DNA of 64,000 bases, from the NCBI RefSeq assembly GCF_947172395.1, contig NC_069084.1, forward strand, positions 2,481,107 through 2,545,106, in the 5' to 3' direction. This stretch comes from Bicyclus anynana (Eukaryota; Arthropoda; Insecta; Lepidoptera; Nymphalidae). The notes beneath the pieces were generated by a model. The model saw nothing but the letters and a program-made list of their open reading frames with translations. It made no database searches and was not told where the DNA came from. Shown here piece after piece: positions 11,346 to 21,395 of the stretch. Made by a program: the position numbers and the translations under genes. Within the stretch, counting starts at the first letter, position 1; every line of letters begins with the position of its first letter.

Positions 11346-12785
11346 ATCGTCGCGCTCGATTTGACACGCGTCAGGCAATCGACGCGACGCTGACAGATCT
11401 CATCTGGGCGCGCTCGGCTGTGAGATGAGAGCGATACGTGCCGGTGATACGATGCGATGCAGTTTCTACGAGTGGCGGCACTATCATACGACAAGCTTTA
11501 TATATTACACTAGCCGACGCTCGGTTAAACGCGCATAGTTCTTATTCCCGTGGGAATATTAAGGTAATATATGTATAACCTTTGTTACTCTCTGATAATG
11601 AAGCTTTCTGTAGTGTTTGTGTATATATACACCGGTAGTGGGAGAGAGCGGGCATTCTGTCTCTGGCATCGACAGAAGGCGGACGTGTGCTGCTGGCCAT
11701 TATAGTGTATAACAGTGTCGTGGTGAGACGGTGACTTACTGCTATTAAAGTGATTCTTAATCCAAGTATACACTTACACTTTCGATTGGTGAGAGTCCAG
11801 TAGTTTTTATTTTATTCTATTCCTCATTCCCGTGGGAATACGGGGACAAAGTCATATGCATATACTTATGTTAATATATTAGCTAAGTTACTAAGTAAAC
11901 TTGTAGGTAATGGTAAAAGAATTTTTAAATTTGTCGAGTAGTTTTGAGTTAAATCGTAAACAACCAAACAAACAAAAATAAACAAACTAAGATTTGAATT
12001 GTAATTCACACAATGTCGGAGCATGCCCGAATAATTTCTAACCGATACGGGGCCCTTAGTCACGAGCATGCAACGCAGTGCGCCAAACTTTCATAGTGTA
12101 GGTAATTCTAAGATATAGATGGATATTACTTAGATAAATAATTCAAACAGCAAATCTGTTTGATATGCAATCATAGTTCTCCTACCACACTAACGATACT
12201 CATTAGCACTCAATCTAAGTAATATTCAAGTATGTAATATTGTGTTTATCTTAGTTACTCAGCGGAGGAGTGTTCAACAGATGTTCTGAACTTGGCTAAG
12301 CATCGCCAGACAACTTGAGGCCTCATGTAGACGGAGACAAGTGAGACTTAGTACAACTTATTGTAACACTTGCCTTAATAAATTCTCTTAAGAGTAGGGT
12401 TACAAAAACAAACTGTTCTTGCTTTCAATCTTTGTTACTTGTCAGTAACATTTGTTACACTGGATGAATAATAAACCAAACAAATGCAAGTTACACTCTG
12501 GCACCGAGTTTTTTTTTTGATGAGGAAAAATCTCTGCCGATTTGGTCAGGGCGTGCCCAATTGCCCACGGACTAAAGAATCTCCTCTTGACTCGGAAGTC
12601 TTAGTAGTGCAACGCTAATTTCTTCATGCCAACACTAGCTATTTTATCTTTTTCTCTTTTCTCTCTCTTCTCTGCTTTCAACCGATGGCTTAGTACAAGA
12701 AAATAATTGAAAATAAAGAATAATTAGATAAGTAATTACTAAACTTTGTAAACTATGACAGCATCGGACATTGCTTTTAAACTTG
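11346..12785 (-). repeat. noncoding with decayed HEL-A pieces
   Basis: CTAGCCGACGCTCGG at 11510 followed by TTCTTATTCCCGTGGGAATA is a HEL-A 3' end on the minus strand. A second piece lies near 11820-11990 (CATTCCCGTGGGAATACGGG, then CAAACAAACAAAAATAAAC). The rest, including a GC-rich patch at 11347-11450, is unassigned. Confidence 0.4.
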
Positions 12786-13024
12786 TTTGGCTGGTGGGAG
12801 GCTTTGGCCGTGGCTAGTTATCACCCTACCGACAAAGACGTATCGCCAAGCGATTTAGCGTTCCGGTACGATGCCGTGTAGAAACCGAAAGGAGTGTGGA
12901 TTTTCATCCTCCTCCTAACAAGTTAGTCCACTTCCATCTTAGACTGCATCATCACTTACCATCAGGTTAGATTGTAGTCAAGGGCTAACTTGTAAAGAAT
13001 AAAAAAAAAAAAAAAAAATAAAAG
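12786..13024 (+). mobile_element. SINE-A, 5'-truncated, with A-rich tail
   Basis: Starts inside the body at GGCTGGTGGGAGGC and runs through TTCCGGTACGATGCCGTG and CATCCTCCTCCTAACAAG to an uninterrupted run of about 18 A. The tRNA head is missing. Confidence 0.85.
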
Positions 13025-13034
13025 GCTCAGATTT

Positions 13035-13345
13035 AGAGCTATGCTCGTAGTATCTCTTCGTGATCGAATCAGAGGCAGAAAACCAAATCTTCATAGCTCA
13101 TCGAGTCGCAAATCTGAAGTGGCAATTAGCGGGGCACATAATTCATAGAGCCGATAAACGTTGGGGTTCAGAAGTACTAGAAAGACAACGCCGCACCGAA
13201 GAGAGCAGTGTTCGACCCCCCACTAGGTGAACCCACGACATCGAACTGATTACATGGAGCCGAACTGGCTCAATACCGATGTACCTAATAAGAAGTCCAA
13301 AGAACCTATGTTAAGCAGTGGACGTCCTTCGGCTGATAGGTAATG
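13035..13345 (+). mobile_element. RTE-type LINE, 3' fragment of ORF and tail
   Basis: Translation gives RAMLVVSLRDRIRG and, after frame shifts, GH-S-SR and further pieces matching the C-terminal end of lepidopteran RTE reverse-transcriptase proteins (RAMLGVSLRDRIRNEEIR ... WAGHI-RRTD-RWG). It carries stops and frameshifts, so it is dead. It ends in a short ATGATGATG tail, typical of the family. Confidence 0.75.
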
Positions 13346-13355
13346 ATGATGATGT

Positions 13356-14126
13356 ATGTAAAAAAACAGTTCAAAACGTGTAACTATTAAATTAGATCTA
13401 CAAATCTATGAAAATTAAACACAAATCACAACTTTCTTGATTGGTACTTGGTTCGAGCAAAAGTAATCGTTATTGATCTATTTACTTTATTTATTTCCAG
13501 CACAAACCAGTTAACAATGTACAAACGAACGATGATGAAAATACCTTGTTTACATACCGTTTCGGCAAATAAACCTGAAATATTTTGTCAATATTACGTA
13601 AGTATATTGTAACATTCAGTTAAAGATACTTTCAATATTACGTACGTATTAAATACAGTACAACATACAGAGTAAATATGATAATAAAAGAGAGAATGGA
13701 AGAAAAATATCACAAATCATAATGTATAAACACTTTTTTTTTTATTTCCTCCTCCTGTTTAACTTCATTCTCACCTTAAGCTGTGAAAACCACAATATAA
13801 AAAAGTCTACCACTGCAAAAGAATATGAATATAATACCTAATTTGTTCGCAAAGACTTTTCGAAACTGAGTAAACAGTGCTTTTTGTGCCTACTAATTAA
13901 CAAATGAAACTTTCTAGCGAGAATTTTCAAGATAAAGAGAGAAAGAGCGAGTTTTCTCGTTCAATTTCAGTGGAAACTTTTCTTTTCTTTCGGTTCTCGT
14001 TAGAAAGTTTGCAGACTAACATGTAACAACGCTCCTACTGTGCTCTATTTGACAACCTTTTACGATTTTGTAGATATATTTCAGAGTCTCTTAGTAAATA
14101 CCACCTCAATATGCCTTGTTGAGGAC
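13356..14126. other. noncoding, no recognised repeat
   Basis: AT-rich; no exon or repeat that I can name. Confidence 0.4.
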
Positions 14127-14134
14127 CCTAGAAC

Positions 14135-14439
14135 CAGTGGCGTAGCTAGGTAATCAAGGGCCCTGGTACAAATGAAATAATGGGCCCCCACTCCCACTAC
14201 TATATAAACTGGTTAGGTTTTACCAATGAAAAATATTAAATTATATTTAAATACATATTTTATGTATTTAAATATAATTTAATATTTTAAGCTAAGTTAC
14301 TTTATCAAATTACAAATCAATATTTTCTAAAAAAATTCAGTTCGTTCGGTCGCGATTTCCTGGTTAGGATTCAAGGGCCCCCTAAACTTGAGGAACCCGG
14401 GACATTGCACAGCCTAGCCCCTAAGTAGCTACGCCATTG
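14135..14439. mobile_element. hAT-type MITE with 8-bp target duplication
   Basis: Ends CAGTGGCGTAGCTAGG and GTAGCTACGCCATTG are inverted repeats. The perfect 8-bp duplication CCTAGAAC lies at 14127-14134 and 14440-14447. GGGCCC blocks occur near both ends, as in many hAT MITEs. No coding sequence in 305 bp. Confidence 0.9.
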
Positions 14440-14447
14440 CCTAGAAC

Positions 14448-16082
14448 CCGTCTGGAAAGGCTACCTTAGAGATTGCTCTTAGCATTAACGTTACCGTCAT
14501 AACTATAGGTCTATAGTTTATTTAAATTGCATTAAAAAAAATTTCTGTAGTATACTCGTATGTATACAAATCTCTGAGATTTCTCAAAATCTACTGGTGA
14601 ACTTTTGCTCGATTTCATTACTTAAATGCATATTTTTCAGGAAAGGATTTATTTTTTGATGTACAATTTGAAGAAGTCTCTTTTTCCATGAATAGAATTT
14701 TATTACTTGTATGTTCAGTAATTTTTACTCTATATTCGTCAAAATGTTTACCTTGAATAGAATTTTATTACGTGTCTCGATTTTTTACTTTTTCCCCGTC
14801 AAACCGTCAAATTAATTAATTAAGCATGTCGATCAGTAATCCGGAATGACGTTGAATTTATTAAACTTTAAACCTCCACTTTGAATTGAAAATAATTTGT
14901 AACATTAATTATAAGCTAATTAATATTTATTGATTTAATATTCAACTGATGATTCCTACCTAATAATTCTAATCTAATTAACATATTTCATTTACAATTA
15001 CCTATTTCAGAATTGAAACAATTTTGATTGGTAATTGGCATACATAATAAACGTATTTTAATTATTAATTTTATAATTGTATTACACACAACACGTGTTT
15101 GCATAATCACAAAATAGTATCTATACTAATAGCATTAACAACTGAGTCTTAGGGCCATAAATCATTTCTCTATATCTATCTCGCTTGCACTTATGGGTCT
15201 TATGGAGCCGTCTAGTGAAGGGTGTAACAATGAAAGACATATTATCGATAAGTAAAGTTTATTATCGTATCTTGTTCACAAAATTAAAAAAATTAACAAT
15301 ATTTGATTTAATATAATACATATTTCATATTATATAATTATTAACTAAATAAAATTAATCTTCATCTGAGTCTTCATCATCAGAATCTTCGTCTTCTGCC
15401 AAATTTATTATATATTAGTATCCATAGTGCGCAACGAGTAACACATGAATGTATTTATTTAATTGCAGTAAACACATTTATAGCAAAAAAAATACGCAAT
15501 GCAATTACATTAGAAACCGACCAATCAGAATCGTCCAAATCATTATTGACTCATCATTAGCACGTGCGCAGGTAGCCGTTTATCGATAATTAGGGTGCGC
15601 AGGTAGGCGCGCTGCACATTCCTATCTTTTTTGACTTTTATGACCGGACGACTCAGATGATAATGCGCATACTATAGTGGACACGCGACATTTAGTGCAT
15701 ATAATTCTGAATTTTTCAACAAAATCTATAAAGCCTGAATAATCCTTGGCATTTTTAAGCTATTGCATAGCTTTTATCGCGGATTTTGAGCGCGGGGACC
15801 GAATTAAGAAATTCCGTAACGAAAATAAACCTAACCCCCAAGCCGTGCATTAAGTTAACACATTTGGACGTTTACATATCGACTCAACTGAACAAGTGCT
15901 GTGAAACTAAGAAGCAAAAATTATTAAACCAGAGTTCGATTCCAGCTCAATGTAAAGTCATTTTTATTTTTTATTATTATCTAAAAAAAAAATACTACAT
16001 GAATATAATAGATAAATACCTAATTATAATTTGCATAACTTGATAAAAAATGCTACCGCGACAGTTCCCGAGTGCCACACGT
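14448..16082. other. AT-rich noncoding sequence
   Basis: Mostly A/T. On the minus strand at 15358-15402 a short run would encode an acidic tail (EDEDSDDEDSDED then stop), possibly the decayed 3' end of a transposase. Upstream of it the frame is closed. An 85-codon frame at 15786-16043 has no motif. Confidence 0.35.
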
Positions 16083-16388
16083 ATTTTTTTTTATTTAAGG
16101 ACAAGTTAGCCTTTGTCTGTGATCTCACCTGATGTTTAGTGACCATGCTAAGTCTAAGTTGGGAGCGAGCTTACTTGGAAGAGGTACGTACAAGTTCATT
16201 TTATCCATACTTATGACGTTTTCTTATCGTACCGGACGCTAAATCGTTTGCTGTACGTCTTTATTGGTAGGGTGGTCGAAGACCTGAGCCAATTTAGAAA
16301 ATATAAAATCCTTAACGGGCCCATGCTGGGAATCCAATTCAGGACCCCTCTGTTGAGAACACAGTACTAACTGCGCCAGGGATGTCGT
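16083..16388 (-). repeat. SINE-A, old diverged copy
   Basis: On the minus strand a tRNA-like head (CTGGCGCAGTTAGTACTGTG) leads to the SINE-A body (CCACCCTACCAATAAAGACG, GGTACGATAAG) and tail. Divergence is high relative to the copies at 17.1 and 36.5 kb. Confidence 0.65.
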
Positions 16389-16459
16389 CAAATTAAATGA
16401 AACCTATTTAATACCTATATGAAAAAATTAAAATTTAATAAAGGAATGTAATTTGGTGT

Positions 16460-16527
16460 GAACGAAATCTGTATGGAAAAGCAATAAACAGGTCAATGCT
16501 TATTGCTTTTCCATACACATTTCGTTC
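16460..16527. repeat. 28-bp-arm hairpin with direct repeat
   Basis: GAACGAAATCTGTATGGAAA extended by AGCAATAA is repeated inverted after a 12-base loop, with one mismatch. The loop ACAGGTCAATGC recurs directly after the right arm (AACAGGTCAATGCTTG). Confidence 0.85.
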
Positions 16528-16840
16528 AAACAGGTCAATGCTTGTTTACAGAAACTGAGCGTTAGGTGTGAAGTCACGCATAGAGCTAGAAGCAAAACTC
16601 GAATTAATTTATTCGAAGTTCGCTGTGAAAGTGGCCATTTTCTAGATTAAACGAAACGCTATCGGATCCCCACAAGCCATTAAAACTGCTGCCATTGCCA
16701 TAGCTTACTTAAAGCTAGAAATATCTTCTGTGTACCTTTTGTGAATACAAAATTATTAGTCTAAATAACATTTAAGTTGCTTATAGCTTAGTTTAGATAT
16801 TCCTTTTGAACCTGGCAATGCAAAATTAAGCAATTTTTAT

Positions 16841-17054
16841 GTGATATTTTATAAATAAATATTTTATTTTAATTTTCACATTTTATGAATTTCTTTCTTT
16901 ATCAATCAAAGATGCAATAGAATCAGCTTTTATTTTAACATAGGAAGTAATTAATATGTAAATAATAACAATTTTATGGTAAATATAGTTTTTCAAAAAC
17001 TGAGTAACTTTTTGGCCTGTCAAGCTCAGGAGCTACTAAACGAAACGGTAGCAG
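16841..17054. repeat. left copy of a 210-bp direct repeat
   Basis: Shares with 17391-17599 the segments TTTTCACATTTTATGAATTT, AATAATAACAATTTTATGGT and AAGCTCAGGAGCTACTAAAC. A SINE-A copy lies exactly between the two copies. Confidence 0.85.
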
Positions 17055-17056
17055 AG

Positions 17057-17387
17057 TTTTTTTTTTTTATTATTCTTTACAAGTTAGCCCTTGACTACAA
17101 TCTCACCTGATGGTAAGTGATGATGCAGTCTAAGATGGAAACGGGCTAATTTGTTAGGAGGAGGATGAAAATCCACACCCCTTTTTGGTTTCTACACGAC
17201 ATCGTACCGGAACGCTAAATTGTTTGGCGGTACGTCTTTGTCGGTAGGGTGGTAACTAGCCACGGCCGAAGCCTCCCACCAGCCAGACCTGGACCAATTA
17301 AGAAAATCTTAATCGACCCAGCCGGGGATCGAACCCAGGACCTCCGTCTTGTAAATCCACCGCGCATACCACTGCGCCACGGAGGCC
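17057..17387 (-). mobile_element. SINE-A, full length
   Basis: Minus strand: GGCCTCCGTGGCGCAGTGGT (box A), GGTTCGATCCCCGG (box B), body, then an A tail. It separates two direct copies of a 210-bp sequence. No short target duplication is visible at its immediate ends. Confidence 0.9.
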
Positions 17388-17390
17388 ATA

Positions 17391-17599
17391 TGATATAAAT
17401 AAATCATTTTGTTTTAATTTTCACATTTTATGAATTTCTTTCTTAATTAATCAAAGATGCAATAGGATCAGCTACTATTTTCACATAGTAAGTAATGAAA
17501 ATGTGTAAATAATAACAATTTTATGGTAAATATAGTTTTTCAAAAACTGGGTAACTTTTTGGCCTGTCAAGCTCAGGAGCTACTAAACGAAACGGTAGT
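17391..17599. repeat. right copy of the 210-bp direct repeat
   Basis: Matches 16841-17054 with scattered substitutions and small indels. Confidence 0.85.
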
Positions 17600-19079
17600 A
17601 ACCTCAAACAGAAGGATTTGAAGTTTGTTTCAAAACTGCTTGCAAGCCTTTTAGTGATAGGTTTACTACTAAGGTCACATACTTAAAAACCTCTCATCCC
17701 ATAACCTATAAAAAGTATTTTTTTTAGAAATGATCGGAGTAGTAAGAAGTTAAGTTACCCCACTTAAGTGGGATAAGGGTAAGCAGATGATCGGAGTAGT
17801 AAGAAGGCACTAATACACTTCTCTGTATATCCTTTAGTATTTCTTATAACGTTCATCTTCGACTTATTACCGTTGCGTTTTTGAAACTTTGATGATTGTA
17901 CTAACCAGCCATAACATAAGCCTACCTAAACTTCATTTTTTTAGAATTGCAAAATCTTGTAAACAAATATGGCCGTATTCATCACTGACATTAGTTGTGA
18001 CGTCATCCTAGGGATGGGCCGTTGATGAACTATATCGAGAATTAACTTATACTAATCGAATTTTATATCAATTGTAAAAAAATCACTTTACTTAAAAACT
18101 CACTTCTAAGTTGGCAACACTAATCACACAGTCAAAATACGCGCGATATTAACTATCTACCTCTTTCTGTTGCATATTAATTAATACCTATCAAATAACA
18201 ATTTTTTCACTTGTATCTGTTTGTTATAAATTAAAAGAGTACTAAAAAATTTAGGCAGTAGGTACTTGTTAACGCATTATCTTTTTTTAACATATAAGTA
18301 CGTAACTAACTAAACAGCGCTATGAAAAAAATACTTTATTCAAATTACTCAATTACGATATCGATACTGAACGGAATACATTCGATATTTACAATCGGTA
18401 AATCGTTCATTTTTAATCTGTGGTGACAATTTTACTTGGCACAACCTTAGAGAGACGAAACGTCAAATTAACATTTAAATGTAATCTGTGTGCATAATTT
18501 CGTGTTTAATTTCGTTTATTTCTAAAAATTTTGATTAAACCCTGTGTAAATTAAAAAAATGTTACGTTTGTATGATTCTCCATAGGTGGATTGTAAAGAA
18601 CAAAGTGTTTGTGCGTGTTTTAATAGTTTGATGGTTCTGAAAACTATTATAAAAGTTTGGCATCGACAAAAGGGTTTGTTTATTTACCAAATAGCGCAAT
18701 TCAATCTGGACATGGTATACCAACATGCATGCAATTTAGAAAACAATGCTAAAAATCGAAGCCAGAACCTCGCATACACAAGTAGGTACCTTAAATATTC
18801 TAAAGAAAAAAGTTTTTATATAAAACCAACAATATTACGTCTGCAAGACGTCGAGACGGCCGTCTGTTACCGTTTGTTGTAGTGAGTGCAATGAACCCAT
18901 TATTTTTATTTACTTTTAAAATTTACTTTGCCTAGTGCATTGCTCGCTTGATTGTTCTTCCTAACCCTGCCAAGCTTCGTGTGGCGGTGGAGGTATCCAA
19001 AATACGGAGGTCATGCTAAGGTTTTCAGTAAACCCTAAGTTCGATCGACTTACGATTTTACATTTCCAAAATTAGCTCA
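17600..19079. other. noncoding, no recognised repeat
   Basis: GATCGGAGTAGTAAGAAG is repeated at 17731 and 17789. A 98-codon frame at 18586-18882 shows no motif. I see nothing else. Confidence 0.35.
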
Positions 19080-19227
19080 GGTTTTGTTAGTGTTAGGCAT
19101 CGGCCGAGGCAAGTAAAAACCCTACGAGTATACTTACCCAATAGCCAAAAAAGCTACCTTCTTGACTGCATTTAACTTAGCAACAAGTTAGATGCAGCGA
19201 AGGACTAACTTGTCAATGAATAAAAAA
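19080..19227 (+). repeat. decayed SINE-A tail
   Basis: GGCATCGGCCGAGGCAAGT, ACAAGTTAGATGCAGCGAAG and GGACTAACTTGTCAATGAAT, followed by a short A run, resemble the SINE-A 3' half. Confidence 0.4.
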
Positions 19228-19302
19228 ATGTGATCAAATTTTACCAATAAATAAGCAATAAGTATAAAAACACCGAACACAAAGCGCTTAAGCTGTGCTT
19301 TT

Positions 19303-19370
19303 ATATCAATGGCAAAAAATCGCTTTTCGCCATCTATAGATGGCGAAAAGCGATTTTTTGCCATTGATAT
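19303..19370. repeat. perfect 68-bp palindrome
   Basis: Both 34-bp arms are exact, with no loop (centre TCTA|TAGA). The arm contains GGCAAAAAATCGCTTTTCGC. There is no flanking duplication and no resemblance to the transposon ends in this window. Confidence 0.97.
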
Positions 19371-20634
19371 TGTACGCTTATCTTTTAAACTACGCAACGT
19401 ATTTTACTCAATAGATAGAATAATGTTTAAATAGTGTAGTTCAAAATTTCCATGTGGATGAAGACGCGGGCATTCGATAGTAATTACCTACCTATTATAA
19501 TCAGTATCCAAAAAACCTTAATAAAAATTAATACCATAACGAGTATAAAAATCGGCTTACTGGTACACTTTTATTATGAAAACTGATAACAAAGAAATCT
19601 TGAAATGACGTAGCTCCTTGAAGCTCGGGATGGGATACGACTGAGGTCGGAGGGAGATCGCCCCGAGGGAAACGTTCCTTGTTGATACTTTGCACAATTC
19701 ATAAGCAAACGCAGTATCCGTCGTGTTTTCATTTTCTTTAGTAATTACTTATTTTGTGGTAGTATGACTTGCTTTGTGGTGTGACTATTTGTTTTACGTC
19801 AGTATTACTTATTTCTGCGATGTGATTACTTATCTTTGCGACAAAAGGCGTAACGCAACACTGAAAAAGCGTAATGCAATTAATGGCGTCTTGTTCATAT
19901 TTGCCGAAGTCACTTGAGTTTTTAGAGTCAACATGTAACCCTTCGTCAGTCCGTCTGTCCGCGGTTTAGCTCAGAGACTAGTACTAGAAAGCTGTAATTT
20001 AGCATAGTTATGTACGACCTATCTTTATTAGATATGTTTTGTTTTGTAAAAAAAAACACTTACAAAAGTGACAAGCAGATTCCACAAACGTCCGAAACCC
20101 ACACAACATCGAAACAGAGTACTCGTATTTTCAATGTAGCCACTTTTAGATTTCATACACCCACATCTTTTTGTTATTACAAATAAAATTAGAAGCTTTT
20201 ATATTACTTGTTACTAAATATGGGTCAAATCTTGGAACCTAAATTAGAACTGGGACGTCAGGACGACCAAATGAACCCCATTTAGTATATTTCATCGTAT
20301 TTTCGGTGACAATGAAATGATAATAATTATGGAGATAGATGATGATGAAGCGAGAATGTGACCTTGGGAAATCCTAACATATAAGAACAAATCTTTAGAA
20401 TTGGGCTCATTTGTCTCGGAAAATACTCTGATAGGTAGTGGTACTTAATATATGTAATACGATTATCTTCTTTCTAATTTGTTATTATATATCTTTTGTA
20501 TATACCTACCTACTCCTGTAGTAATAATAATTTGCAGCTAAGTTCACCGATCCCATTGCTCTTTAAATCGCGCATTATCTTTATGAAATTATAGTCCGCG
20601 CAATGTAGAGACCATCAGAGCTATGGGTAGAATA
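19371..20634. other. noncoding, no recognised repeat
   Basis: AT-rich sequence without exons that I can support. Confidence 0.4.
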
Positions 20635-20742
20635 AAGATGTACCTCTTCTAAGTAAGCCTGCTTCCATCTTAGACTACATCGTCACTTAACATCAAATGA
20701 GATTGCAGTCAAGGGCTAACTAACTTGCAATTAAAAAAAAGT
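20635..20742 (+). repeat. SINE-A 3' end fragment
   Basis: GCTTCCATCTTAGACTACAT, CAAATGAGATTGCAGTCAAG and GGGCTAACTAACTTGCAATT, then an A run. Confidence 0.7.
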
Positions 20743-21202
20743 AGTCCGTATTTTATCTTAGAAACAGTGCAATTTCAGTTCATCTACACTACACAGTAAC
20801 AACAAACAATGGATAAATAAAGCAGTAGTACTGTAGTTTACGTACCGCATGCACATCTCGGAATGTTATGATGGCTACACACGTAGCTGCAAATTCGACA
20901 AACCTGTGTAAAGAGCGTAGCTGGCAGCGACAGACTCTATTTCCTAAATTTATATTACCAAAAACCGATGGGGTTGAATGATTATACCTTTGCCTCGCTG
21001 ACAATCACTGTCTTTAACGCTGCGTTCAAATCGATGAGTTCACGATTACGAAATTATGCACGTTACCTATAATTATGTTTTTTAATTTACGTATCAGCTG
21101 CGGAGCCATCTAGTATGTTACTAGTGCAGCATTTAATTTTTTTTTTTTGATTTTACAATATCTAATAGGATTTCAAAGATGTATCATATAAGTACATTAT
21201 TT

Positions 21203-21395
21203 TCAAACGCCGCGCGGTTTCACCCGCGTGGTTCCCGTTCCCGTAGGAATACGGAGATAATATATAATCTATAACCTTCCTCGATAAATGGGCTATCTAA
21301 TACTGAAAGATATTTTCAAATCGGACCAGTAGTTCCGGAGATTAGTGCGTTAAATCAAACAAACAAACTCTTCAGCTTTATAATATTAGTATAGA
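21203..21395 (-). mobile_element. HEL-A Helitron-like element
   Basis: Minus strand: TCTATACTAATATTATAAAG start, GGTCCGATTTGAAAATATC body, and a CACGCGGGTGAAACCGCGCG hairpin near the 3' end. The final CTAG is replaced by TTTGAAA-like host sequence, so the last few bases are lost. Confidence 0.75.
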
